Part shown: piece by piece, positions 1 through 12,809 of the stretch | How positions within the stretch are numbered: the first letter of the stretch is position 1 | Layout: each line of letters starts with the position of its first letter | NCBI GenBank assembly: GCA_038502055.1 | Contig: JAXRKN010000044.1 | Span: 12,173,501 to 12,237,500, forward strand | Direction: 5' to 3' | DNA: 64,000 nt | Origin: Tanytarsus gracilentus | Lineage: Eukaryota > Arthropoda > Insecta > Diptera > Chironomidae | Made by a program: the position numbers and the translations under genes | Notes under the pieces: model-generated | The model's input: the letters and a program-made list of their open reading frames with translations, nothing else | Told to the model about the DNA's origin: nothing | Databases searched by the model: none

Positions 1-1127
1 TCCAGGATATACAGACAACATAAGCGGACCGACAGGAATAATCGTTTGGGCACATCGTGGTCTAGTGCACACGATCTTTGGTGACTCTTCAAAGCAAGCG
101 TTTCTAGTTCCTGTCGATTACTGTATTAATGCCCTCATTACAAGTGCTTGGGATATTCATGAAAAGTGAGTTAAATTTCCTCATTTTATTTTGATTCAAA
201 GGGTGTGAAACTGAGGTAAATTCATAGCATATTTTACTTGACTCAAGATTCAAAATCTTTTTACTTTACATAAGCTTTCAACCCTTTACTAACATTTTCT
301 TTCATAGTTTTCGTGAGAGAATGCAAAAATGTGGTAAAATTCCCATCTACAACTACATTTTTCAGGAGAATAACCTAAAATGGGGTGAACTAATGGAGCT
401 CGTGCCTCTCGGCTTTCATGAACCACTCGAGAAGTGCATGTGGTAAGTGAGTGTGTGTATGCATGTGAAATGTACTCTCCGACTTTGACAAGTGCTCACA
501 TGAAAGCAGACAAAATAATGAGATTAAAAATTTTACACATCAAAGGAAAAATTTGCTTTTAGGTACTACTCATATTTCATCGTTCGGTCAAAAGTTGCCT
601 TTAAAATCTTAAATTTCATTTATCACACGATTCCTGGATGCATTATGGATCTTGTCGCTCTCGCTTTCGGCAAAAAAATGATTTATCGTCGTGCATATGA
701 AAAGACGGAAAAAATTTTGATTATCATGTCATATTTTGGTTTACGCGAGTGGAAAGTCGACAGCAAAAATGTTCGTGCGATGGCTGAGAAAACGAAAAGT
801 TTTAGAAATCATTTGGACTTTGACATGCGGAATGTCAATTGGCGGGAATATTTCGGCACATTCATTCCGGGAATCAAGCGATATTTTTTTAAAGAAAGCA
901 TGAACAACTCGAATCGAATCAATGAACAATATCAATGGTAAATATCGCAGGTGCAAAACAGGAAATTGTATCAAAATTTTTCTTCCTCTCTTTCCCGCAG
1001 GATGCGACGTGTTCATGTCATATTGAAATATTTGATTTATGCAATTCTCACGAGAAGAGTGTGCAAAATTCTGCAGTTTGTGATGCGCATCACAATGTCG
1101 AAGCTTTACATAAAAATGATCAAATAA
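1..1127 (+). CDS. Fatty acyl-CoA reductase, C-terminal part (5' cut by window)
   Basis: Reduces fatty acyl-CoA to fatty alcohol with NADPH, usually at the ER or peroxisome, supplying cuticular wax or other lipids. Four exons join in phase: 1-165, 308-442, 563-937, 1001-1127 (stop 1125-1127). The first exon shows the end of the Rossmann-type male-sterility domain (PGYTDNISGPTGI, later FLVPVDYCINALI). The later exons give the FAR_C region, with YNYIFQENNLKWGEL, a hydrophobic patch around PGCIMDLVALAFGK, and the family's DFDMRNVNWREYF segment. The last exon is short and basic and ends KLYIKMIK. A polyadenylation signal AATAAA lies at 1212-1217. The N-terminal NADPH-binding half lies outside the window. 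Family assignment is firm; insects have many FAR paralogues and I cannot say which one this is. Confidence 0.9.
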
Positions 1128-1904
1128 AAAAGAAATCCTTGAGGGATCGGGTTGAAAGCAATTCATTTTGATGGATTTTAGATTAGATCAATATTTGCAC
1201 AGGATTTCTAGAATAAAATTTCGTCAGAAAATTCTTAAAATAAAATTAATTTAAATTTCATATTTTTGCAAAAAAAATTTTAATAAAAATATTTATATGA
1301 CTAAGCAAAAGCAACGTAATTTTCTTTTAAAAAGAAAAATTTCATATCTTCTTCAATTTATGAATATAATGAATTTGTCTCTCACTGATTTCATGTTTTG
1401 ATCCTTTTGAAGGATTTATTTTTAACTCATCTCTATGCACATCCATTTAAGCATTTTTCAACACTTTATTTACCCTTTCAAATAATTTTCTGAACTATTG
1501 AAATATTTACTGTTTTCTATACATTATAAATTATTAAATTGATTAAAAAATTGAAAGAATAGAAAGGAGAACTTTTTAAAATTTTCTACTTTTTTTCAAT
1601 CTAAAAGAGCTAATAAAGGAAGAAAATTTTCCTTTTTTAATTTAGCGAAATTAATCATACAACAAATCATCATAATGCAAAATGAGGAGAAAAAAATCTC
1701 TTCATCCTTTTCATTTTCTTATAATTCCCTCTCCCACAATTTTGCATGTCATCTTCATTGCTACGTGTTTTTTAAATACGACACAGTTAGTGCTAATGGC
1801 GTCTTCTGCTATTCCACCCACACTCTGCATGACATTCTTTTTTACAGTGTTATGAGCACATTATAATTTGATTGTATTCCTTCGCACACACGTCTTAATG
1901 CTTA

Positions 1905-1950
1905 AGCGAATATATAAGGAGAGGAAAATCTCTCGCATAATCGTCAAAAA
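1905..1950 (+). promoter_or_regulatory. Possible core promoter (TATATAAG)
   Basis: TATATAAGG at 1911-1919 is followed about 30 bases later by a TCGTCAAAA initiator-like stretch, with GA-rich sequence between. No downstream coding exon on the + strand was found before the opposite-strand ferric reductase gene, so any transcript would be noncoding or have a distant exon. This is inference from spacing only. Confidence 0.2.
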
Positions 1951-2684
1951 TTATTGTTTACTCATTGAACGAGAGTGCTTGTTTGTAATCACATCGCTTT
2001 TCATTCCTCACTGATTTTCTATACATAAACGTTCGAGCCTCCGTTGATATTTGAACAAAACATCATCATCAACCATTGTTATAAATTACATTGCTGGCAT
2101 TTCCCTCTCTATCGCTATTCAACAAGCAAAAGTGCTGATAAAATAAATTGGAAGAGAAAAATCTTTTCATTTCCTGCAAGCTCTAAGCACTGCCGGTAAA
2201 AGCATTTTTTGTTCTCACTTCCGTTTCACTTAGCTGAAATTTTCTTAAGACAGGAGTTTGGGGAAATTAAATGGAGTTGATAATTAGAAGGAGGAGCTTG
2301 TGTCTTTTGCTGTCTATTAAAAATTAGTTCATAAATAGAATACAATTTGAAATTACCCTAAATTATTATTTCCACATAAATTTTGTTTCAATTCAAAATT
2401 ATTTCAGATTTAAATTTATTAAAATTTAGCGATGAGAATTTTATAAAAAAAAATCTATTAAAATTCAATTGCGTCAATTTTCTTTCAATCCAAACTCAAA
2501 TAAAACATCACTGACGACGTTGAGAATTTTCTTCTACGTAAACAACTTTTACTCCTCCATCATCGACCTTATTAAGTTTTCAAAGAAGCACTTTAAAATA
2601 TTTCTCATCTCTTAAAATCTCACTTGAAAACCATCATTTACGCACGTTTAACAAACAGACTGTGTGTGAGCAGTGAACGAGAAT

Positions 2685-2735
2685 ATTTTTTATAAATACA
2701 TCGAGAGTGTCTGCTAGTGATTGCGAAAAGTGCCA
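2685..2735 (+). promoter_or_regulatory. Possible core promoter (TTATAAATA)
   Basis: TTATAAATAC near 2690-2699 is preceded by GTGAACGAGA, a word resembling TGAACGAGAG found at 1966-1975 downstream of the other candidate. No coding exon could be attached to it. Weak. Confidence 0.15.
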
Positions 2736-5606
2736 GTGGGGAATTTTTAAGTTAAATATTCCTTCATTGTCTTATGTACATTTTAATCCAGTTCCTTGAA
2801 TGTGTTTACGATGCTAAAGTTATCATAACCTTCCGTCTTGCACGCTCTCTCTAATTCCATCCTCATTCTTATGCAAAATTATTTTATTGTTAATGATACC
2901 GAAGGAGAGTGTGAAGAGTGAAGAAAATTTTATTGTGGAAATTCTCAAAGGCACATGCGCGTAAAATTTTCTCTTGGAAAATAAGCTTTCATGAGCTTTT
3001 ACTCTCTCACACTTCCATCGAGTGAAAACATGAAGAATGAAGCAAATAATAAAAACAAACAATGCATTATAATGCCTTTGAGAGAACGATGAGAACATTT
3101 TGCTGGCTGTCGAAGAGCGAGCGAAAATTGTGAGGCGCAACAAAGGCGAGGAAAATTGTCTTTTTCAGGGAACACACACAGGCACAATTGATTGCGCTTT
3201 TAAGAAGAAAGAAAAACAATTTGCATGTCTATTGAGTCTCGAGTGAAAAATTTTTTAGCACTTCCTGAATTCGCTGCGATGAAAGGAGGAAATGAAAATA
3301 TTGTTTTAGAAATAATTCGATTAAATGGGGGAAATTTAATTTGTAGAAAAATTAAAACTTCAATTAGGAAAATAAATTAAGATCATAGATTTTGCTTCAC
3401 AAGTTTTCTTATCCATTTATTGAGATTTCTAAACATTTCGAATCATCAAATTATAAATAATTAAATGAGTGTAATGTTTTCACCCAAAATCACGATTTAC
3501 AACTTTTCTTATTTCATGTTAAAACTTCCACAAAAATTATTACAAGAAACTTTTCCAAAAACTCGACTTCTAACATCACGTAATTATCGCATAAACATCT
3601 ATAAAATTGAAATTTATCTTGAAAGATTTTTATAAAAATTTCACAAGAATTTCTTCTTATTGTATCGCATCCGCCGCTATTGCACGAGTAAATGAGCAGC
3701 AATATAACAAAGCAGCGTGCGATGGAATAAATGAAATTAATTTACCGTCGAAATTAATTGTGGAAGTTTAATGTAGTTGTTCCGCTCATTCATTATGCGA
3801 GTTTGAATGCAGAATGTAGTGGAAGCTCCTTTTTACGGGTCACTGACGAAATAAGGTTTTTTCATGCTCAACGCTCTTATGGGTAAATTTTAATTAAAGC
3901 TAATTTCTATAAATTTTGTTTATGTCCGCACACAAAAATCTGAGGCATTTTTCCTTTTTCAACCACACACACACAATGCAATTGCACCAAGTCAGCACTA
4001 TGAAAAAATGTGTCAGACCATAAATAATTTATGAGCTCAAAATGCAAAACTTTTTTTCCTCATGCATTAAAATTTCATCTCATGATGGTGAAAGCGGAGG
4101 AAGGAGAGGGTGTGAAATGAAAAAAATATTTTGAGGAGATATCATGATGTGTTTTTGAGATGAGGAAAAGTTCATTTGATGCACTTTAATTTGAGAAATG
4201 AAGATGAAATAAAAATGAACGAGCTTTTTGGACCAAATCGAGAAAATTTGTGCAAATTACTCTAAGTAACTTTCTATATATTTATAAATATTAATTACAG
4301 CAAAACAAAATTATGAAAAATAATTTCAATCCTCTAATTCTCAAGTTCGCTCCATAAACTTTTTTCTCATTAAATTATGACGGATTGGTCCCACGATGAA
4401 CATAAAATTACTTCGAAAAAAAAACTGAGATAATTTTTTTCTGGGTCGAGAGCAGTTGTTTTTCATCCCATGATGCTCGAGCATTCACCTTGGTTTTTTT
4501 TCGGAGCTTTGTACTTTTTCCATCTCCTCTTCGTTTTTTCGCATACAATGAGAATGCTCTCATAGTGCAATGAATATTTTGTTATGTAATTAAGCGCCAG
4601 TGGATTGAAAGAGGAGGTGGCGGATGATGGAGATGGCATGAAGTATGGACTCTCAGTAGACAGGTTTGTTTACGTCTTCCCATCTCATTTATCCATAAGC
4701 ACCATGCAATAGTGCAGCGACGAGGAAGTTCGCATCTCCTTTCATTTGCATATTTTTTCAAGCTTCGCTCTCTGTTGAATTACATGAAACACGTTCGTGC
4801 ATACTAAAGAAAGATTTATAGGAATGCAGATGCTAATAAAAAGTCCTGCAATAAAACATTGAAGCATTTCAGGTATTATGAATATTTTCATTTATAAATC
4901 TGTCGCCATGTCAATGAAATTCTTAAACATACTCTCAAGTACTTAAGATTTCTAAGGTGAAGTTGGCTGAAAATTATTAACACACTCGGAAGTTTTGCAA
5001 TGTAGAAAATTATTTTAATGAAAAATTAGATAAAATGGCATTGAGGCATTAAAGAAATTCTCTTTGGCATTCCGCAAAAATATCTTTGAAACGAAATGAG
5101 AAAAGAGGAAGAAAACTTTTGCTCACCAACAAAGCGTTGATGCATAAAGCAATAAAGAAACTTCTTCTTTTCTCTTGCTCCTCTTTATCGTCATCGATTA
5201 AAATCTTTATTGCATTTGATTGTGGCTGATAGAAAAAGAAAAAGGGAGATTTTCATGCTCTTAGTTGATTGCAGTGCAAAAGGAGAAAAAATTCTGTCAC
5301 AGAGACTTAATCCAATGAGGAAAGATTATCAAACATGAAACTGCTGAATGCGGAGAATTTTCTCATTTTGGGTGAAATGTAATTTTGTTATCTCTTTCAT
5401 TTGTGTGCATGCGAGCAATTCGGTGAATGTCTGTGACTGCGGAGCTTTTAAAATCGACATGACAAATTTAGAGAGTTTTAAAGCTTTTATTGAAAATTGG
5501 ATTAAAAACCTCAGGATATTTTTGTGTTTTCAATCTATTTTTTTTTGATTTAAAAGAAATTTGGCATCGATTTTCTAATTAGTATATAAATAAATTAAAA
5601 TATATT

Positions 5607-7723
5607 TCAAGCAGCTATGGCAATGACTACTGTTACAGAAAATCCAATCATCAGCATCAAAAATACACCGAACAAAAATTTTCTGACTCCCAAAAACTGC
5701 AATAAAATATTTATAGAAATGGAATAAAAAACTTCTTTCAAGTTCACCTTTAGCTCTACTGTGTCTTCACGCTGACGCAAAACTTCGCCGATCAATGATA
5801 AATTCTGCAAACAACATTTTTTATCTTCCTCATTGTCACTGATAACACGTTTTTAACTCACCATAAATATTACATAGAAAACTAGATAAGAAATGATGTA
5901 AGCGGCGACGACAAATTTTGTCCATGACGGTAGATTGGCAGACTCAAGTGAGGTGGCGAGAAAAATTGTTATCACTGTCGGAATAAAAATCGATTGCGAT
6001 AATTGGGTTAAAAATATCACGAGAGCAGGTTGAGATAGCCTTTTATGAAAACTTTCATCTCATTACTCACCGCTTAAAAAATGAGTCAATTTTCCCACCG
6101 AACCATGCATGAAATTGAAAATCGGTCGAGCGGGATCGACGGGTGATGGTCGAAAAATTGATAAAAATCCTTGCAAAAAACAAAGTGAAGCGGTGATAAT
6201 TCCAACAATTGAATGCCATGAGGACCTAAAAACACCGACATCGATCCAAATTATTGTAATTGCCGCGATAGTCAAGAGCAATGTCAATGACATGCACACT
6301 TGATGGACTCTAAACCAAATGTCCTTTTTCGCTATTTTCACATCGCCCAAGAGCGTTTTAAAATATCGCGCGGTGATAATTCCAATCGATGTCAATCCAA
6401 TCCACGCAACAGCCATAAAACTACCATGAAGAATAATCAACAGTCGTGACGCTTCATTTGCACCCAAAATCTCATATGCGTCTCCTTTAAAGTCAATTGA
6501 CTTAGGTGAAATTGATCTCGATGTTGGTCCATGATATGAAATTGAATTTTCAGTAATTTCGTTGCCGGTCGCTAAGAGAAGATAGAAATTTTTGGTCGTC
6601 AAATCGAATTGAATTCCCTCGATTAAAGTGGTCGAGTCTCTTTCGACTAAACAGTAAATTTCTCCATTTTCGATCATCGATGTTTTTAAGTTAATTATGT
6701 TTTGGCTCTGTTAAATAAAATTATTTCTAAATTGCCTCTTATCGATATGATTAGGGTCATAAAATAATTCCATACTACACGTGATCTGTGTGCACCGTAA
6801 TTTCCAGCTCCTCGTGTCGTAAATGAAGTGTAGGCATTAACTAAGTTTGCTTCTTTGACGCACTCGATAACAGAGTCGTCACCCATGAGTGTGTCTTCAG
6901 AAAAACCGAGACCAACCCATGCAGCGTTGACTTGATGAAGAATTGTTTAATGACAATGTATAAAATTTAAAATTGATTAACAAACTCACCTGGTGACTTT
7001 AATTCAAAGTTATATTTTCCATCTTCCAATCTAAAACTTCCAAGATAATCACAATTTTTCGATTTTACGCAATTTTCAGGCACACCAAAGCAAGTCTTCT
7101 TAACGCCACAATCATCATAAAATTGTGTGTTTAAAAATCCCGGAACATTTTCATCGCTCAAAGTGACATTGATCAATTGCGATCGAATATTTGACCAAAA
7201 AATCGCACGCTCTTGAACGACTGTTGCGCTGAAGTGAAAAAATCAGTTTAAATTGAATCATTTGATTGAATTGAATTTACATGAAATAAATTTTTCCCTC
7301 AAAATCGTACGGCGCTTTCCACTCGAATGTTAAATTTTCTTTGAGATTGTTGTTGGCATGCGTTACACAGTTGTGACTTTTCAGAGCACAATTTCTGTAG
7401 TTGAAAGGTTCACTTTGAGCGATTTCATAAAATTCGCCAGTTATTTCGTTGCTCTCGTCAGTTCGAGCTTGAAGCAAGAATCCTTTGAATTTGGCGCTGC
7501 CAGAATTTTTTATTGTGATTCTCAACCGTTCTCCACCTTTGATGTCAACATCTGAAACGATTAGTTCAAAGGGCGCTTGTAAAGTTTGAGGTTCTGCTCC
7601 GTGTCGAGGCAGCATGTCTGTACAAATATCATCTCGCTGTGGCGCTCCTCCGGGAGAAGCGTTTGAATATAAAACTTTTAAGCTTAAGGCAATTAAGCAC
7701 AATGAAAAAAACTTCATTTCCAC
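5607..7723 (-). CDS. Ferric-chelate reductase-like (reelin + DOMON + cytochrome b561)
   Basis: Membrane electron-transfer protein of the FRRS1/SDR2 type (Drosophila CG8399-like), thought to reduce ferric iron using ascorbate-derived electrons. Exons, from the 5' end on the minus strand: 7723-7281, 7228-6990, 6930-6779, 6707-6071, 5974-5862, 5804-5607. All phases match and give 593 residues, close to the usual family length. Seen in order: signal peptide (MEMKFFSLCLIALSLKVLY), reelin domain (about residues 25-160), DOMON domain (about 175-325, with AAWVGLGFSEDTLMGDDSV), then five to six membrane helices of the b561 core. Four heme-ligand-type histidines occur in LHGSFM, RVHQVC, SSWHSIV and FMHGSVG. 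The exon 4 to 5 join (HFLS to VITIFLATSLESANLPSW) restores the family consensus. A short non-helical tail ends in AIAA. Confidence 0.9.
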
Positions 7724-9811
7724 TCGATTGCTCGTGCAAAGCGATACTGAAACAATAACTGGAAATTACTCTCAATTATTGTCGTTTCAAGCTCATTTTG
7801 TTGGTGTGATGATAAGAAGCTTTAGTTTGTTGTAAATATGATTGAAGTTAATGAAAAAACGTGGCGATTTTCTTGGAATTAAATTAATAATTTTTAGCTT
7901 CAAAATAAGTAAATTTTATTTTTGTTAAATAATTTCTTTATTTTTTTAAAAAAAACTTTCTATAAATTGATTGATAAATTCATTTAATGTCTAAAATTAA
8001 ACTTTTTTAACATCTAACATTCTTCACAAACTCAATAAAACAGTCCATCGTCAAGGCTAACCATGTTCCACCCACTTGAGACTTTTTTCATCGATAACGT
8101 TTTTTATTTTGCCTCCATTCAGTCTGCAAGCGCCACGCACAACAAAAAAAGGAATGGCACGAGACACTCATTCATTAAGCGCTGATTTTCGATCCTGATG
8201 CGGATAACGAGCCGCCATGAGACCCAATCAACGATGGATAATAAAATTGGTATTCCCAGATTGAAGATTAATGGTCAATATTAGTCGTTCTCAAGTGCTC
8301 AAAATTTATCTTCTCGTTTTCCGCCACGTGATGTTTGGAACTTTTTTGTGCGAGGCAGCTTAAAAAATTTAAATGATGGTAATAAAAGCACAGATTGTAA
8401 TGCGGAGGAAAATAATTTTTCCCTCAACTTTCTGCTAATACAATTGCCGTATTTCTAAATGAGCGAGTCTAGGCAGAGTGAGAAGGTAAAAGTAAAGTCA
8501 TTTAACACCTAATCTCTCTCATCCACCCTAATGCACGACGCTGGTATTTGGAAAACATTTCGAGTCTCGCAATGTGAATCGTTAAAATCCTATAAAGATA
8601 CGCGAAATCACTTTGCTTTCTCTTTTCAGCTCCCTTCAACTTGGTAAAATATTTTTATCTGGCAAATAAAAAGTTGACGCAATTAATTTTAACAACTGCG
8701 TTAATTTACCGAAGGCGTGTGTAAATTAAAAAATTCTAATTGTTCTACGTTGTTAAATTAACTCATCACTCACTTTTGAGAGTAAATTTTCCGCACACTT
8801 GTAAAAAATTGGGATTCACTTGTGGTTAAAATTGGCTAAAAGTTAAATCTGAAGTTAATCATTTTTCTACCAGTTTAAAATTGTTGCCAATTTTGCTCAA
8901 AAATCATCCCACTTTTTTTTGAAAGAGCTTCACGTTTGAACCATATCATCGCACCTGATGTAAAGCGCTTTAATAATTTTCACAAAATCTTCACGTTGAT
9001 AAATTTTCATCGTTCATTGTTTATGTTCGATGTCTTATCGACTGAAAACTCAAAAGATAATAAACATTGCAGGAATATAAATACATGCTTGATCAATATA
9101 TGAACGGAATAACAACATTCACGTGTTACCTTTTTTATTTTTTCAATTTTTCTCGCTTCATTTTCTTATTCACTGCTTCATTGCCTGATTTTTTATTGAC
9201 TCTCTATTTATATTTAAATGGAATGGAAATTCTTAGAAGTTGTAACAATTTTTATATGTTCATAACTTTTTGAAAAACTTTTATAATTTTTAGCAATTTT
9301 TTAATAATAAATTTAATGTTTAACTGGAAATTTCAACTTGCATTCACTTATTCTTACCCTCAAAAAAATTTCTCAAACCACCATTGACTAAAAATGCATA
9401 CACATTATTTTTTTCACTCGTTCGAAATGACAATGAATTTTCATTTTCTTTTTTCCGCTCAATGTAAATTTTAATATTTTATTTTAAAAAACTACAAACC
9501 CCGTGTCCACAGCAACAAACAGTTCCGATTGCTTAGATATGCACATTATGCATAGGGAGCGAGCCTCTTTACCTAAGAATCAATAATTGCCTTGAAAAAA
9601 ATCGCAGTGCCGAAAAAAAAGGAAAAGGAAAAACAGAAAAAAGTATTCAAAGCCATTCGTCGCAGCGAAGGATCATGATGTGGATGGTGGTAGAGTTGTT
9701 GGGTAGAACGAAAGAGTTGTAAAAGCCGTGCCGCACGAATATCGAAAAATAGCTAAATTAAAAAAGAAAAAAGACAGGGTCGGAGCAGATTGATAGCATA
9801 AAAGACAGTAA
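7724..9811. other. Intergenic, no gene seen (2.1 kb)
   Basis: Lies between divergently oriented genes (ferric reductase on minus, unrecognised gene on plus). It probably holds both promoters, but I see no convincing TATA/Inr pair. The 68-codon open frame near 9067-9273 is hydrophobic low-complexity sequence without a gene-like context. Confidence 0.5.
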
Positions 9812-11160
9812 ATGTCACAACATTCCGAGAACGACGATAGCGATGATGATTACTATTGTGAGTAGCTTATTGCCATTGAACTTGAGCGCACGCGAGTCGA
9901 GTTCACTCTTAAATTTTATTTTCAAAGTTTTGCAGCCAGTCAGCAACCAGTACAACATCACCGATAAAATAAAGGAAGCAAATCAGGAGCTCTATAAGGG
10001 TGAAAAGCTTCAGCGTTCCACACTGCCGAAAGTTCGCTTTCGAGATCACAAGCTAGTCGATTATGAGCCAGAAGAGAGCGAAGAAATTGAAGTGGAATTG
10101 ATGGAGAGACGATCATCCATAACTTTACATAATGCCAACAATAATAATGACATTATTGTTAAACTTAAAGAAGACGAATCTTCAGATGATGGTTACATTG
10201 ATTATGAGCCGGAAGAGAATGAACGAATTGTCGTCGAGTCCATCGAAATTGAAGAAGTGTGTGAACAAATTGAATTACTAGAAACATCTATCGAGGATGT
10301 GATTAAAGACGACAGTAATGATGACGAAACCTTGGAAAAGGAGATGGAATTTCATGACGACTCAATTGAAAGCGTCATTGTGACTACAACGCGAGTGAGA
10401 ACGGAAAGAAAATTTATTCAGCAAGAGCCACTATCACAACAGCAGAAGAGAAAAAGTACTAAGAAAATATTTCGATCTAAAATTAATCCCTCCGTAGACG
10501 ACTTGACTACAGCCAACATCATTTCACCGCCATCTTCACCATCAATCAAGGAGAAGAGAGCGACATCAGCGCGGACCAAGCAATGCTGTCAAAATAATAA
10601 TGAGTATAAACAAAAATTACCAAAATATAATGGATATAGTTCAAATTATGGACTTTCAAAGGATGAACTTGACAGAAGACGCTTCAATCACCACCGCAAC
10701 ATCGAAATGCAGCAATATCGAGCGGCGAAAAAAATCGAACAAAAGGAATTTGTGGCGAAGATTAATGAAGAGGCTTTCTCTAAATGGTGAGTGTTCAAAA
10801 ATATTCGCCGTCAAATTCATAATTATGAATTCCTAAAATTTCTTATAAAAATTTTATCCCTCTTTAATATTTCCATAATTCTATGAATATTTATAATTAA
10901 CCTCAATATACCATGTAATGTATTCTCACTAAATACATGACATGCAATTCTAATGATCTAGGCTTCACAAAAAAATGCGCCATTCTATAAAAAGCAAGTC
11001 AAATCCCATAAATATGTATGATGTGAAACCATCAGCCAGGCAGCGACAACAAGAGCACAACAAACGACGTCAAATTCAGCGTCAAATGGAAACGGAAGAG
11101 AACGACGACGAGGATGACGAAAGCGAAGTGTTGCCGGAGGAAGGAGATGAGGAAATTTAG
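9812..11160 (+). CDS. Unrecognised acidic/basic coiled-coil-like protein
   Basis: Not recognised. The preferred model has exons 9812-9857, 9940-10786 and 10962-11160. The ATG at 9812 opens an acidic N-terminus (MSQHSENDDSDDDYY); a GTGAGT donor at 9858 joins in frame to the second of two tandem acceptors (CAG then CCAG). An unspliced alternative starts at 9843, but its first 30 residues look like translated intron. The protein is strongly acidic in the first half, with a repeated motif (VDYEPEESEEIEVE and IDYEPEENERIVVE). It becomes basic in the second half, and YGLSKDELDRRRFNHHRNIEMQQYRAAKK suggests a charged helix. The last exon (199 nt) ends in an acidic run, EENDDEDDESEVLPEEGDEEI. AATAAA is at 11407-11412. 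The C-terminal helix with FSKWLHKK recalls CCDC34/CCDC181-type proteins, but this is only a resemblance. Confidence 0.65.
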
Positions 11161-12809
11161 GCGCAACGAAACTGAAATAAAGCCACTAATTCGTATATAC
11201 CGCAAAATAATGAAAATTATGTCAATTGCAATTAAACTGAAATTTTCCTCGCTTCGTCTAAGCCGTCGTTTGCGTGTGCGAACTATACACCTGTGTGTAC
11301 TCTAAATATGTGCGACTGTCTCTAATGTGTACATAAAAATATTTTTTATTTTTACTTTGGCCGACTTGAGTGTACAATTTACACTTTTTTAGTGTATAGA
11401 AATCTGAATAAAAAAATTGATTAATAAGTTTTAATGAAACTGTTGAAAGTTTGCAAACTTTTCTCATATCAAAGTTCTCCGAAAATCTTCCGCAAGCATT
11501 CACACCTACACTAAACAGTGGTGTGCAAATATTTTTTCACTCAATACCCTCAAAAGTTTCCGTTCTATTGAGCTTTCCAAACTAATTCGCCTTTGCATTT
11601 TCATTCCACTCCAAAGAGCTTTTGCGTTTCGCTCCAGTTGCCGAAATTAATTTTTTAGTTCGAGCAAAGGTGAGCGGAGAGTGGTGAATTGCATTCGAAA
11701 GTGAAAATTTTTCATTTTTATAAATTCAGCAAAAAAATTAGAATTAAATTTTTTCCTATTTATGCATAGTTATGGTCAAGAACTTTTCATTATTAAAATC
11801 CATGAAAATGTTTCAAAAAGTCAACTTACGAAAAAGCGAACTTCCAACCTCACCGCACTCCTCTGATCGTGATGTCAACCACTGGCTGGAAAATTTTGAA
11901 AGTGCACATATAAAAAGAATAGTTGAGCATACTGTGGGACAGGGACACTGCAATTATTTGCCAACGACCGCAGTCGAGTTGAAAAAAATACAATTTTTAA
12001 TTTCGCACTGCTGCGGTTTTCCGTTTCAACATTAATTTTTCATGAAGGCATGGCGCGGCTTTGGAATGGCAGTTATCAAAATGCTTGTATTCAGTTGTAG
12101 GTGACTTCGCTAGTTTTCATTGGGAATTTAAATTGCATACCAGTAAATTTAAGGTGAAATAATGCAAATTTATTTTTTACTATGAAAATCGTAGATCCGC
12201 ATTTAGCACCATTTTAATCTTTTGGTGAAAAAAAAATCCCTGCTAATTTTTCAGAAAAGCGTTGCGAACTAAAAAGGATTAAAATTGGTTGCTGCTATGA
12301 AAATTAAGAAGATTTAAAAATTTCATATCAACGTTGAATGAAGTAATTGAGTGGTTTTTGGTGAAAATTTTATGGACTTAAAAGGATTAAATTGAATGGA
12401 ATTTTTTATGCATTTTGTAATTAAATGAAAAATCACCGAATTTAAAATTTTAAACATTTTAAATAATTTTTTAACGTTCAAAATATTAACTATTTAATTT
12501 TTCAATACATCATTTTCAGCGATAAAATTTAAATCTCAACTTCTCTCAGTTTTTTGCACTACATTCGAGTAAATTTGCTTAATAAACAGATAAAGATAAG
12601 ATAGCAGAAAAATAAGAACAAAATAAAGTACACGCGAAAATTGTCATAACTCTTATCGCCGCCATGGAATTTTTTGCAGCTTCATACCCGACTTCCATCA
12701 GGTGAGATAAGAAGAGAGGAAAAATATTAAAATTCGCAATGCATTTAGTGTGTTCGTATATAGCTCACTTGCAGGTGTTACGTGATTGTCATTATTAGAA
12801 ATTATTATT
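11161..12809. other. Intergenic, no gene seen (1.6 kb)
   Basis: AT-rich sequence between two same-strand genes. An 87-codon open frame at 11772-12035 begins with ATG but shows no domain, splice partner or polyadenylation context, so it is not called. Confidence 0.5.

Larger units (their letters stand above)
1128..5606. other. Intergenic, no gene seen (4.5 kb)
   Basis: AT-rich sequence between the FAR gene and the 3' end of the ferric reductase gene. The open frames here are short, lack homology-like features and are not bounded by convincing splice sites. Two TATA-like motifs on the + strand (1911-1918 and 2691-2699) are listed separately. I see no RNA gene. Confidence 0.6.

Noticed and set aside
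741..1166. 141-codon open frame antisense to the FAR gene
   Set aside because: It is the mirror of well-supported FAR exons 3 and 4 and has no family features.
5975..6070. Alternative exon 4/5 join in the ferric reductase using donor GTAATG and acceptor AAAAG
   Set aside because: It keeps frame but inserts about 26 residues between HFLS and the conserved VITIFL helix; the chosen acceptor TTCCGACAG restores the family spacing.
9843..9939. ATG at 9843 as the start of the 9.8-kb gene
   Set aside because: The first 30 residues read across a GTGAGT...CAG intron-like stretch; an upstream ATG at 9812 splices in frame.
11772..12035. 87-codon ATG frame
   Set aside because: No domain, signal, splice partner or polyadenylation context; composition is not distinct from flanks.
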